In this document: in pieces, positions 52,280 through 60,967 of the stretch
How the letters are laid out: every line of letters starts with the position of its first letter
How positions within the stretch are numbered: the first letter of the stretch is position 1
NCBI GenBank assembly: GCA_040830545.1
Contig: JBFOMB010000041.1
Coordinates: 1 to 61,395, forward strand
Length of the DNA: 61,395 bases
Direction of reading: 5' to 3'
From: HXMU1420-2 sp040830545
GTDB lineage: Bacteria > Pseudomonadota > Alphaproteobacteria > Rhodobacterales > Rhodobacteraceae
Position numbers and translations under genes: made by a program
The notes under the pieces: model-generated
The model's input: the letters and a program-made list of their open reading frames with translations, nothing else
What the model was told of the DNA's origin: nothing
Database searches by the model: none

Positions 52280-52299
52280 TAACTTATGGACAAGTTACA
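52280..52299. promoter_or_regulatory. Candidate operator: GTAACTT-N6-AAGTTAC
   Basis: Perfect 7-bp arms, 50 nt upstream of the acyl-CoA ligase start. The size and symmetry are typical of TetR-type sites, which often control acyl-CoA genes. No TetR gene is in the window. Confidence 0.55.
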
Positions 52300-52348
52300 A
52301 CAATACAGAACAAATTCGGCCCAAGCACAGGCCCGGGAGGAAACGCCA

Positions 52349-53971
52349 ATGCACTCCATGATGTCACAGCCGCTGACCATCAGTTCACTGATCAAACACG
52401 CCGGAAAATACCACGGGAAAACGCCCGTTGTGTCGGTTGAAACCGATGGATCGCGCGCCCGGACCACGTGGGGTGACGTGGAAAAGAATGCGCGCCGCCT
52501 GGCCTCCGCGCTCAAGCGGTTGGGGTGCGAGACGTCGGACCGCTGCGCGACCATTGCCTGGAACAATTATCGCCATCTGGAAATCTACTTCGGTGTGTCC
52601 GGCGGCGGCTATGTGTGTCACACGATCAACCCCCGCCTGTTCCCCGAACAGTTGATCTACATCATGAACCATGCTGCTGATAAGGTCCTGTTCTTTGACC
52701 AGACCTTTTTGCCAGCCGTGGCCAAGCTGCGCGAGCATTTGACCACAATCGAGCATTTCGTGCTGATGAGCGGGCAGGACGAAGAAGCGGCTGGGATGAT
52801 CGACGGGCTGCTGTTCTATGATGACCTCGTTGCCGCCGAAGCGGATGACTATGTATGGCCGGACATCGACGAAAACCTCCCATCGAGCCTATGCTACACC
52901 TCAGGCACCACAGGGAATCCGAAGGGGGTGCAGTACACACACCGCACCACGGTGCTGCATTCCCTCGCCGCGAACCAACCTGACGGCATTGCGTTGTCTG
53001 CCCGCGACATCGTGCTGCCGGTGGTGCCGATGTTTCACGCCAATGCCTGGGGCATGCCTTATATCACTGCCGCCGTCGGATCGAGCCTGGTTTTGCCCGG
53101 CCCGAACCTGGACGGCGAAAGCCTGGTCCGCCTGATCGACGAAGAAAAGGTGACCATGTCCGCTGGCGTGCCCACGATCTGGATGCTGCTGCTGCAGGCG
53201 TTGGAAACCACCGGCAGCAAGGCTGAAACTCTGACCCGTTCCATGGTCGGTGGGTCCGCCCTGCCCAGTTCCATGATCCCGGAATTCCGTGACAAATACG
53301 GCGTAGAACTGATCCATGGTTGGGGCATGACGGAAACCAGCCCGCTGGGCACGTTGAACCAGTTGCTGGCCAAACACCGTGCGCTTAGCCCCGAGGAACA
53401 GGCCAAGCTGCGCGAAGGCCAGGGGCGTCCGCCTTATGGCGTCGAGTTGCGCATCGTTGATGACGAAGGCACCCTGATGGCCGAGGATGGCGTGACACAG
53501 GGCAACCTGCAAATTCGGGGCCACTGGATCGTCGACACCTATTTTGGCCAGGAAAAGACCGCCCTGACCGAGGATGGCTGGTTTGACACCGGGGACGTCG
53601 CGACGATCGACCCGGATGGTTACATGATCATCCGCGACCGGTCCAAGGACATTATCAAATCGGGTGGTGAGTGGATTTCGACCGTCGAGTTGGAAGACAT
53701 CGCCATTTCCCATCCCGACATCGCCAATGCAGCTGCCATCGCCGCCCGGCACCCGAAATGGGACGAACGCCCGGTGATCATCGCCGTCGCCCATGCCGGA
53801 AAAACCCCGGACAAAGCCGCGTTGCTTCATCATTTCGAAAACCGAATCGCGAAATGGCAGATCCCGGATGATGTGATCTTTGTCGACGAACTGCCGATTG
53901 GCGGCACCGGCAAGGTGCTGAAACACAAGCTGCGCGATGAATTCGGCGACGTGCTGATGGGGGCGGAGTAA
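52349..53971 (+). CDS. Acyl-CoA ligase, DmdB-like (medium/long-chain or methylmercaptopropionate)
   Basis: 540 residues from the ATG at 52349, chosen for GGGAGGAAA just upstream; an earlier start at 52286 would overlap the palindromic operator. The AMP-binding motif YTSGTTGNPKG is near residue 190, GWGMTETSPLG near 332, DTGDVATIDPDGY near 413 and the C-terminal catalytic lysine region GGTGKVLKHKLRD near 520. The N-terminus (MMSQPLTISSLI, then TINPRLFPEQLIYI) resembles 3-methylmercaptopropionate-CoA ligase DmdB of roseobacters, which converts DMSP-derived methylmercaptopropionate. General fatty acyl-CoA synthetase is the alternative. Confidence 0.85.
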   Translation: MHSMMSQPLTISSLIKHAGKYHGKTPVVSVETDGSRARTTWGDVEKNARRLASALKRLGCETSDRCATIAWNNYRHLEIYFGVSGGGYVCHTINPRLFPEQLIYIMNHAADKVLFFDQTFLPAVAKLREHLTTIEHFVLMSGQDEEAAGMIDGLLFYDDLVAAEADDYVWPDIDENLPSSLCYTSGTTGNPKGVQYTHRTTVLHSLAANQPDGIALSARDIVLPVVPMFHANAWGMPYITAAVGSSLVLPGPNLDGESLVRLIDEEKVTMSAGVPTIWMLLLQALETTGSKAETLTRSMVGGSALPSSMIPEFRDKYGVELIHGWGMTETSPLGTLNQLLAKHRALSPEEQAKLREGQGRPPYGVELRIVDDEGTLMAEDGVTQGNLQIRGHWIVDTYFGQEKTALTEDGWFDTGDVATIDPDGYMIIRDRSKDIIKSGGEWISTVELEDIAISHPDIANAAAIAARHPKWDERPVIIAVAHAGKTPDKAALLHHFENRIAKWQIPDDVIFVDELPIGGTGKVLKHKLRDEFGDVLMGAE

Positions 53972-54003
53972 TCCGCCCCAAAGCTTACCGTCAATTTGAT
54001 CCG

Positions 54004-54018
54004 TTAAGCCGTCCTTAA
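54004..54018 (+). promoter_or_regulatory. CtrA box upstream of motB
   Basis: TTAA-GCCGTCC-TTAA is an exact TTAA-N7-TTAA match to the CtrA consensus, about 46 nt before motB. CtrA controls flagellar genes in Rhodobacteraceae. Confidence 0.75.
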
Positions 54019-54064
54019 CACCCCGCCTGCTAATCCTGTCCTCGGGTGAAAAAAGGTGGTGGAG

Positions 54065-54904
54065 ATGGGTGCGCAGACGAATGTCGCGCCAATCATCATC
54101 AAGAAGAAAAAGTCATCGGGCGGTGACGGGCATCATGGTGGAGCCTGGAAAGTCGCTTATGCGGACTTCGTGACCGCAATGATGGCGTTCTTCATGTTGA
54201 TGTGGCTTTTGAACGCGACGACTGAAAAACAGCGAAAAGGGATCGCAGATTACTTTTCGCCGACAATTCCGATTCACAGGATTTCCGGCGGTGGGAATGG
54301 ATACTACGCCGGGGATTCCCTGCAATCCGAAGAAATCCTGCCGAGGATGGGCAGCGGGGCGACAAACACCAATCCGGTGGATGCTGATCGTTCCCGAGGG
54401 GATTCGGGCCTGTCCATTGACGGTGGGCCGCATGATGGTCAACCAGACGATCTGGCAACGGTTGAATCCGCTTTTCGCAGCCACAGCGGCGAAAGCGCAG
54501 TCGAAGACGAGTTGCTGCGACACGTTGTGACCAAGGTCACCGACGAAGGGCTGATCATCGAATTGTTCGCACTGGAGGGTCGCCCCCTGTTCGAACCCAA
54601 CAGCGACAAACCGACCCCGATCCTGCGCGATCTGGCCCGTCTGGTGGTGCATGCTGCGGCACTTGTCACAAACGACATTGCCGTTGGGGGGCACGTCCGT
54701 GCTTACCCTGCTCCTTTGGCCGAGAACCCGGTTTGGACCCTGTCCGCTGCCCGGGCTGACAGCCTGCGTCGGGTGTTGGAAACCGTAGGCGAGGACCCCG
54801 AACGTTTTCGTCGGGTCGTGGGGCACGCAGACAATCATCTGGCAACAACCGATCCGCTGGATGAGCGCAACAATCGCATGGAGGTGATCCTGCTACGACA
54901 CTGA
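54065..54904 (+). CDS. motB: Flagellar motor stator protein MotB
   Basis: 279 residues from the ATG at 54065 (AAGG a short distance upstream); a GTG 9 nt earlier is possible. The basic N-terminus (IIIKKKKSS) is followed by WKVAYADFVTAMMAFFMLMWLL, the single MotB transmembrane helix with the proton-carrying aspartate at the YADFVTAMMA motif. The periplasmic OmpA-like peptidoglycan-binding domain covers about 145-279 (RADSLRRVLE, ERNNRMEV). MotA is not in the window. The gene is followed by a hairpin and by a separate flgE promoter region. Confidence 0.92.
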   Translation: MGAQTNVAPIIIKKKKSSGGDGHHGGAWKVAYADFVTAMMAFFMLMWLLNATTEKQRKGIADYFSPTIPIHRISGGGNGYYAGDSLQSEEILPRMGSGATNTNPVDADRSRGDSGLSIDGGPHDGQPDDLATVESAFRSHSGESAVEDELLRHVVTKVTDEGLIIELFALEGRPLFEPNSDKPTPILRDLARLVVHAAALVTNDIAVGGHVRAYPAPLAENPVWTLSAARADSLRRVLETVGEDPERFRRVVGHADNHLATTDPLDERNNRMEVILLRH

Positions 54905-54914
54905 CCAACACCAC

Positions 54915-54936
54915 GCCCGGGATTGATTTCCCGGGC
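54915..54936 (+). terminator. Probable terminator after motB
   Basis: GCCCGGGA, loop TTGATT, TCCCGGGC is a perfect 8-bp stem. The T-run (five Ts) begins 12 nt after the stem, so termination may be partial. Confidence 0.5.
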
Positions 54937-54958
54937 AAGTCAGTTCGATTTTTATCTG

Positions 54959-54973
54959 TTAGCCCGGTGTTAA
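54959..54973 (+). promoter_or_regulatory. CtrA-like box upstream of flgE
   Basis: TTAG-CCCGGTG-TTAA differs from TTAA-N7-TTAA by one base and lies about 57 nt before flgE. The paired sites at motB and flgE support shared CtrA control. Confidence 0.55.
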
Positions 54974-55030
54974 GTCGGCGCGCGTAACTGTTGCTCCCAT
55001 CCTGTTTGGTTGCAGCAGAAAGGCGCGCCT

Positions 55031-56332
55031 ATGACCATCTCCTCTTCGTTGAATGCCGGTGTCGCCGGGTTGTCCTCCAATGCGAACCGCCTTGCGTCGA
55101 TTTCCGACAATATCGCGAATTCATCGACCTTCGGATACAAACGCCTGGAAACAGATTTCCATTCGCTGGTAAACTCGTCTGGCGGTGGGTCGTATTCCGC
55201 GGGCGGCGTTCGCTCTACAACCCAACGCATGATTGACCAAAGCGGATCAATCGTCTCCACAAACAACGCAACCGACATTGCCGTCCGCGGGCGGGGCATG
55301 CTGCCTGTGGGCAAAACATCAGAACTTGCTGCCGGGAATGGCATTCCAAACATGCTGTTAACCACAACAGGATCCTTCCGAACGGATGAATCAGGGTACC
55401 TGGTCTCAGAATCCGGTCTGGTTCTAATGGGGTGGGAGGCCAATGCCGACGGTACAATTCCCAACCTGCCGCGTGATACATCCGAAGGGCTGAGGCCTGT
55501 ACAGATGAGCGTCAATCAACTGTCCGGATCGCCAACAACCGAAATGAATCTGCGTATGAACCTGCCTGCAACCTCCACAGAGGCCGGGTCGGCAGGAGAC
55601 AGTCATCCTCTGTCGGTTGAGTACTTTGACAATCTGGGCAAATCCGAAAGCGTTCAGATTGAATTGACCCCTGTGGTCCCCGCCGTTGGCGTCAGCAATC
55701 AGTGGACGATGATCATGCGGGACACGGCATCCGCTGGAGCCATCGTAGGTCAATACACACTGGATTTTGACACCACGCGCGCTGATGGCGGTACTCTCTC
55801 AGCTGTCGCGGCCGTCACTGGCGGTGCCTATGACGCCACCACCGGTTCCATGATGATCAACGTCGCCGGCGGGCCGATGGAGATCAACATAGGCCAGTTG
55901 AATGATCCTAACGGGATCACTCAATTGTCTGACGTCTTTGCGCCGGTTTCTATCACAAAGGATGGGTTCGCGGTCAGCACCATGACGCGGGTCGAAATTG
56001 ACGAAAACGGTTACGTCCATGCCTTCTTCGACTCGGGCGCCAGCCGTGTGGTGTACCAGATCCCATTGGTAGACATGCCGAATCCCAACGGTTTGGTCGC
56101 CCTTGAAGGACAAACTTATGAACCATCCCGCGAAAGCGGAACGTTCTTCCTATGGGACGCGGGCGACGGGCCGACAGGTGACCTCCTGTCCTTTGCCCGT
56201 GAGGAATCCACCACAGATGTGGCCAACGAACTGACCTCCATGATCCAGACACAGCGCGCCTATTCGTCGAACGCGAAAGTCATCCAGACCGTGGACGAGA
56301 TGTTGCAGGAAACCACAAACATCAAGCGTTGA
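55031..56332 (+). CDS. flgE: Flagellar hook protein FlgE
   Basis: 433 residues from the ATG at 55031 (AGAAAGG upstream). The N-terminal axial motif SISDNIANSSTFGYKR and C-terminal SMIQTQRAYSSNAKVIQTVDEML are the paired coiled-coil ends of the rod/hook family. The middle holds the FlgE hook domain (LSVEYFDNLGKSESV, GFAVSTMTRVEIDENG). It polymerises into the hook outside the cell. It is first in a flgE-flgK-flgL-flgI run. Confidence 0.93.
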   Translation: MTISSSLNAGVAGLSSNANRLASISDNIANSSTFGYKRLETDFHSLVNSSGGGSYSAGGVRSTTQRMIDQSGSIVSTNNATDIAVRGRGMLPVGKTSELAAGNGIPNMLLTTTGSFRTDESGYLVSESGLVLMGWEANADGTIPNLPRDTSEGLRPVQMSVNQLSGSPTTEMNLRMNLPATSTEAGSAGDSHPLSVEYFDNLGKSESVQIELTPVVPAVGVSNQWTMIMRDTASAGAIVGQYTLDFDTTRADGGTLSAVAAVTGGAYDATTGSMMINVAGGPMEINIGQLNDPNGITQLSDVFAPVSITKDGFAVSTMTRVEIDENGYVHAFFDSGASRVVYQIPLVDMPNPNGLVALEGQTYEPSRESGTFFLWDAGDGPTGDLLSFAREESTTDVANELTSMIQTQRAYSSNAKVIQTVDEMLQETTNIKR

Positions 56333-56369
56333 CGCTTACACCTCGCTGAGGCGATGAAAAGGGGAAGAC

Positions 56370-57815
56370 ATGTCAATCAATGCCGCATTGAACAGCGCCG
56401 CCTCGGGCCTGACGGCCGTATCACGAGCAACCGCACTGGTCTCCAACAACATCGCCAACGCTGGCACGCCGGGATATGCGCGTCGAACTCTGGCGCTGTC
56501 TTCTTCCGCCATTGCCGGTGTGGCAGTAAATGGTGTCGTCCGTCACAACGATCCCGTTTTGACCGCGCAACGCCGCGAATCCGACGCCTTGGTTCAACAG
56601 GCTGACATCCAGTTGGCATTCTTTACCGACCTGACGCGTCAGATCGGTACAATTAATGACCCACTGGGGCTTACGGCACGTTTGGCAGATTTTGAATCGA
56701 GCCTGATTTCTGCTGCCAGCCGCCCGGACCTGACCACGCGACTGGATGAAAGCACCCAAAAGGCGGCGGATTTGGCGGAAACACTGCGTGCCACAAGCGC
56801 GGACATCCAGGAACAGCGCACCCGTTCGGACAAGGCCATCGCCACTATGGTCAACGATCTGAACACGGATCTGGGTCGCCTGCACGAGTTGAACAAGCGA
56901 ATTACCTCGGCCGAAGTCAACGGCCTCGACCCTGCATCACTTGAAGATCAGCGGCAGATTATCCTGGATCGAGTGAACGCTATTGTACCGGTTACGGTGG
57001 TTCCACGGCCACGCGGACAGATTGCGCTATACACTGACGGCGGCGCATTGCTGTTGAACGACACGCCGGCGAAGATCGAGTTTACGCAGTCTTCGTTCAT
57101 ACAACCGGACATGACAATTACCAGCGGGCGGTTAAGTGGCATCAAAATCAATGGTCTGGACGTCCGCACCGGCAGCTCTGACGGAGCACTTCGCGGCGGA
57201 GCGCTGGGCGCGCATTTCGCACTACGGGACGAGTGGGCAGTCTCTGCCCAGGCCGATCTGGACGCAGTTGCCCGAGATCTGATCGAGCGATTCCAATCAC
57301 CTGCAATCGATCCCACGCTTGGGGTCGGCGCAGCCGGCCTGTTCACAGACAGGCAGGCTGCATTCAACCCCGCGAATGAAGAGGGACTTTCCCTGCGGCT
57401 GGAACTCAACGACCTGGTCAACCCAGCGGAAGGAGGTCAATCCTGGCGATTGCGCGACGGACTCGGCGCTGTAGCGCAAGGCGACCCCGGCAATTCCACG
57501 CTGATTAACTCTCTTCGAGGAGCGTTGACAAACACGCGCACTCCGGCAACGGGCGGTTTCACAACCGGCACTCAATCTGCTGCATCGTTCGTCGAAGCGC
57601 TGACGTCCAGATTTCAATCCAACTTAGCCAAGGCGCAAAACGATCAAAGTTTTTCCGCAGCGACCCAAGCTGAACTGTCACGATCAGAACTCGCGCTTGG
57701 AGTGGACTCGGATGCGGAGCTGCAATCGCTCATCCTGCTGGAACAGAATTTCGCGGCAAACGCGCGGGTCCTGGAAACCATAGACCAAATGATCACGGAA
57801 TTGCTGAGGATCTAA
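56370..57815 (+). CDS. flgK: Flagellar hook-filament junction protein FlgK (HAP1)
   Basis: 481 residues. INAALNSAASGLTAVS and VSNNIANAGTPGYARR open the protein, and LILLEQNFAANARVLETIDQMITELL closes it: the axial-protein ends in FlgK form. It is somewhat shorter than enteric FlgK, a usual size in alphaproteobacteria. AAAAGGGGAAG precedes the ATG. It lies 37 nt after flgE and 3 nt before flgL. Confidence 0.92.
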   Translation: MSINAALNSAASGLTAVSRATALVSNNIANAGTPGYARRTLALSSSAIAGVAVNGVVRHNDPVLTAQRRESDALVQQADIQLAFFTDLTRQIGTINDPLGLTARLADFESSLISAASRPDLTTRLDESTQKAADLAETLRATSADIQEQRTRSDKAIATMVNDLNTDLGRLHELNKRITSAEVNGLDPASLEDQRQIILDRVNAIVPVTVVPRPRGQIALYTDGGALLLNDTPAKIEFTQSSFIQPDMTITSGRLSGIKINGLDVRTGSSDGALRGGALGAHFALRDEWAVSAQADLDAVARDLIERFQSPAIDPTLGVGAAGLFTDRQAAFNPANEEGLSLRLELNDLVNPAEGGQSWRLRDGLGAVAQGDPGNSTLINSLRGALTNTRTPATGGFTTGTQSAASFVEALTSRFQSNLAKAQNDQSFSAATQAELSRSELALGVDSDAELQSLILLEQNFAANARVLETIDQMITELLRI

Positions 57816-57818
57816 GCC

Positions 57819-58823
57819 ATGCCCCTGACCACAATCGGAGATCTGTCTCTTTCCACTGCATTCCTGCAGCGCTCTACGGCGTTAAAACAGACTTTGGACA
57901 GGTATTCTGGAGAGTTGTCCAGCGGACAAACAATAGAAATACACAAACGCCTGGGCGGCAACTACGCGATTGTGGCGGATATTGACCACCAACTGACACA
58001 ATTGGACGGGCATGCCGTTGCCAGCGCCGAAGCCGCTTCGACTGCAACCGCATTGCAATCCAGCCTGGATAGGGTCCAGACGCTGGCGCAGGATCTTGCC
58101 GGCGCTCTGTTTGTCGGCAGCCCCGGGAATTCCGCGACGGCAGCGGGCGTCACCGCGAAACAGGCACGCGAAGATTTCGCGACGGTCGTCTCGACATTGA
58201 ATACAGCGGTCGCGGGGCGAACCATTTTCGCAGGAACTGCCGTCAAAACAACGCCACTGGCTGACGCAGAAACCATCTTGGCCGGGCTGTCCACTGCACT
58301 GGCCGGTCTGACAGATGCCGGCGACATTCAGACAGCAGCAGATGCTTGGTTTGGCTCGGGGGGCGGTTTCGAAACCACCATGTATCAGGGCAGCAGCACC
58401 GATCTTGCTGCAATCGACATCAGTGAAACCCGTTCTGTTGCGCTCAGCGTTCGAGCCGACGCGCAAGTTTTTCGAGACGTGTTGAAAGAAACGGCCTTGG
58501 TCGCTCTGTCCACGGACGCTGCACTTGCGATCCCGGAGGGTGAGGCCAAAATTCTTCGTCAAGACGCAGGCGGCAACCTTTGGACGGCAAACGAACGCCT
58601 TACCAAATTGCGCGGTGATATCGGATTTGTTCAGCAGCGTATCGAGCAAACCCAAGCCGAACAGGCGACGTCCCGCCTGGGATTGGAAGGCGCGCGTTCG
58701 AGCCTTCTGTCCGTTGATCCATACGAAACCGCGACGCGACTAGAAGATGCGCAAAACCAACTGCGAACCATGTTCCAGGTGTTCGCCCGCAGTTCCAACC
58801 TCAGACTGGTGAACTTCCTTTGA
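57819..58823 (+). CDS. flgL: Flagellar hook-associated protein FlgL (HAP3)
   Basis: 334 residues with flagellin-like ends: DLSLSTAFLQRSTALKQTL at the start and a C-terminal QNQLRTMFQVFARSSNLRLVNFL. RTIFAGTAVKTTPLAD near residue 130-145 is the FlgL F.G pattern. It starts 3 nt after flgK and overlaps flgI by 4 nt. Confidence 0.88.
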   Translation: MPLTTIGDLSLSTAFLQRSTALKQTLDRYSGELSSGQTIEIHKRLGGNYAIVADIDHQLTQLDGHAVASAEAASTATALQSSLDRVQTLAQDLAGALFVGSPGNSATAAGVTAKQAREDFATVVSTLNTAVAGRTIFAGTAVKTTPLADAETILAGLSTALAGLTDAGDIQTAADAWFGSGGGFETTMYQGSSTDLAAIDISETRSVALSVRADAQVFRDVLKETALVALSTDAALAIPEGEAKILRQDAGGNLWTANERLTKLRGDIGFVQQRIEQTQAEQATSRLGLEGARSSLLSVDPYETATRLEDAQNQLRTMFQVFARSSNLRLVNFL

Positions 58824-59923
58824 GACATATTTTCCACCTTATCTGCCTCCTGGTGCTGTTGCCGTGTTTTGCAGCGGCCTCTCCAATTCGCCTTAAGGAT
58901 CTGGTCGAATTCGACGGTGTTCGCGGCAATGACCTGGTTGGCTATGGACTGGTTGTTGGGCTTAACGGAACAGGTGACGGTCTGCGTAACGCGCCATTCA
59001 CCGAAGAAATCATGTCAAACATCCTTGAACGACTTGGCGTAAACGTTGCCGGCGAACAATTCCGCCCCAAAAACGTTGCTGCGGTTTTTGTGACCGCTAC
59101 TCTGCCGCCATTTGCCCGCGTCGGCAGCCAGATCGACGTCACGGTATCAGCGATTGGTGATTCCAAAAGCCTGTTGGGCGGCACTTTGATCATGACGCCA
59201 TTGAATGCGGCGGACGGGCAAATCTACGCCGTATCGCAGGGCACTGTCATTGCTGGTGGTGCGGTGGCCGAAGGTGATGCGGCCTCGGTTGTAACCGGCG
59301 TCCCAACTTCTGGTGTGATTCCTGCCGGCGCCCGAGTGGAACGAGAGGTGGAGTTTCTGCTTGAGTCTCTGGATCAGATCCGGCTGGCGCTCCGCGAACC
59401 CGATTTCACCACAGCAAGGCTTATCGAAACAGCAATCAATCGATCTGTTGGTCGTGAAGTCGCGCGTATGCTGGATGCGGGCACAGTTCAATTGGACGTT
59501 GGCGCAACACGCAGCCGATCCACTGCGCACGCAATCAGCCAAATCGAAAACATCCTGGTCGAACCACAGCGAAAAGCACGGGTTGTTGTCGATCAGCGTT
59601 CCGGGACCATCGTCATGGGAGATGACGTTCGCTTGTCTCGTGTGGCAGTGTCGCAAGGCAACCTGACCTTGCGCATTGAGGAAGCACCTCTGGTGGCTCA
59701 ACCTAATCCCTTTGCAGACGGTCAAACCGTTGTCGTACCTCGTACCGGCGCTGCTTTGGAGGAGGAGGAGGGCATCGCATTGGCCGAAGTCCCCGAAGCG
59801 ACCACACTGTCTGAAGTCATTGCCGGGCTCAACGCACTAGGCGTTTCACCGCGCGACATGATCGACATTCTCAAAAGTATCAAGGCCGCAGGCGCATTGC
59901 ATGCCGAGTTCATTGTTCGTTGA
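58820..59923 (+). CDS. flgI: Flagellar P-ring protein FlgI
   Basis: 367 residues from a TTG start that overlaps the flgL stop. A Sec signal peptide (about 1-21, ending AAA) is followed by RLKDLVEFDGVRGNDLVGYGLVVGLNGTGDG, the FlgI opening. The end RDMIDILKSIKAAGALHAEF is also standard. It builds the periplasmic P ring around the rod. Its usual partner flgH is absent here, and the gene is the last before an IS remnant. Confidence 0.93.
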   Translation: MRHIFHLICLLVLLPCFAAASPIRLKDLVEFDGVRGNDLVGYGLVVGLNGTGDGLRNAPFTEEIMSNILERLGVNVAGEQFRPKNVAAVFVTATLPPFARVGSQIDVTVSAIGDSKSLLGGTLIMTPLNAADGQIYAVSQGTVIAGGAVAEGDAASVVTGVPTSGVIPAGARVEREVEFLLESLDQIRLALREPDFTTARLIETAINRSVGREVARMLDAGTVQLDVGATRSRSTAHAISQIENILVEPQRKARVVVDQRSGTIVMGDDVRLSRVAVSQGNLTLRIEEAPLVAQPNPFADGQTVVVPRTGAALEEEEGIALAEVPEATTLSEVIAGLNALGVSPRDMIDILKSIKAAGALHAEFIVR

Positions 59924-60043
59924 CGCTCAACGGGTTCCCTGCCTGCGACAACGATATGGAAGGACTCAAACCCGATGTCCCAGATCTCATTGCAAAGGTA
60001 ATCAGGCGGTCGAGGGTAAGCGTCCGGCGAGGGTGCCGACGGC

Positions 60044-60376
60044 CTAACTTTTGGCTGGCCGGACGCCGATCCAGGGGCTGTGGCGCTTTTCCCGAATGAT
60101 TGCCACCCACCGATCCTCGCCGGAGTTGCACCAATCAAGGATGACCGGGTCGTTAGGTCGTTTGATCACGTCGATGGGGTCCCTTGTGGCGAGGTCAATT
60201 CGTTCGAGGCTGGTCATAGGCAGGAGCTGTGTGATTGCTTCGCCCAAGCGGGTCAACGCGTTCTTGGTGCTTTGATCTTCTTTGGGGATCCGGCGGCGAG
60301 CCACGCGCTTCTTTCTCAACGGCATGGCGCTGGCTGATCCGCAGGATCGTTTCTTCTGCGATGCTTGGCCGCGCAT
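60044..60376 (-). CDS. Small hypothetical protein in the flgI-rRNA gap
   Basis: 110 residues, or 93 if the internal ATG at 60325 is used. The N-terminal part is very basic (LRKKRVARRRIPK). The C-terminal half reads like a real fold (VAIIREKRHSPWIGV). I do not recognise it. No strong ribosome site is seen at either start. It may be a genuine orphan or a fragment left by an insertion; confidence is low. Confidence 0.35.
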   Translation of the reverse strand: MRGQASQKKRSCGSASAMPLRKKRVARRRIPKEDQSTKNALTRLGEAITQLLPMTSLERIDLATRDPIDVIKRPNDPVILDWCNSGEDRWVAIIREKRHSPWIGVRPAKS

Positions 60377-60546
60377 GCCGAGAAGGTGCTAAAGCTTGAT
60401 CCCTTTGTCGGGCATCTGTTTGTGTTCCAAGGCCGCCGGTGTGATCTCATCAAGATCCTTTGGTGGGATGGCCAAGGTGCCTGCCTGTTCTCCGCCCGCC
60501 CGCGCTTTGCCTGCAAACGCTGCGAGCAGTTCACCCAGGCTATCCG
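60370..60546 (+). mobile_element. IS66-family remnant (tnpB joined to tnpC fragment)
   Basis: In one frame, KVLKLDPFVGHLFVF...DLIKILWWDGQGACLF matches the core of IS66 TnpB (Orf2), and after a missing stretch RPRFACKRCE matches the zinc-ribbon region of TnpC. The start of TnpB, most of TnpC and the ends are absent, so the element is dead. Confidence 0.6.
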
Positions 60547-60738
60547 ACACTAGCGCGTCCCCGGCAGGGCGGTCAGACCGGGCGCTTACATTGCATATGA
60601 AGCGCCATCCCACTCAAAGGCTGGAACCAACGGCAAGCCTCGTGCGGTTCAGTTCATATACAACGCCCGTCTTCAGCCAGCGCCCGTGTCCAGCAGATAA
60701 CAGAAAAAATGTGTGAGTTCACCGTATTGAGAGATACA
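60547..60738. other. Non-coding spacer between IS remnant and 5S rRNA
   Basis: No gene is recognised. The minus strand has a T6 run opposite 60704-60709, downstream of 5S and suitable for rRNA operon termination. The tRNA-fMet gene that often follows 5S in Rhodobacteraceae is not seen. Confidence 0.5.
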
Positions 60739-60886
60739 AACGAGACCTTTCTAGGTTTGGCAGCGACCTACTCTCCCACGCCTTAAGACGCAGTACCATC
60801 GGCGCTACAGTGCTTAACGGCCGGGTTCGGGATGGGACCGGGTGTTTCACTTGTGCCATGACCACCAAACCGAGAAAGGTCTCGTT
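60739..60886. repeat. Inverted repeat enclosing 5S rRNA
   Basis: A perfect 14-bp inverted repeat (AACGAGACCTTTCT at 60739-60752 and its complement at 60873-60886) extends inward with one mismatch into the 5S terminal stem, 22 nt per arm. It would form the processing stem of the 5S precursor. Confidence 0.7.
60754..60870 (-). rRNA. rrf: 5S ribosomal RNA
   Basis: Read on the minus strand, the sequence starts GTTTGGTGGTCATGGCAC and ends GGTCGCTGCCAAACC, with the conserved CCCATCCCGAACC loop between them. The length of about 117 nt is normal. The two ends pair as helix I. Confidence 0.93.
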
Positions 60887-60967
60887 ACTGTAACCAAGTC
60901 AAGGGGATGTATGCTGTTTGATCACATTGGGTGTTCCCAACTCAGAAGCCTGGCTTCTACTGGATCA

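Noticed and set aside
60547..60738. tRNA-fMet expected downstream of 5S
   Set aside because: No cloverleaf or CAT anticodon arm could be found on the minus strand here.
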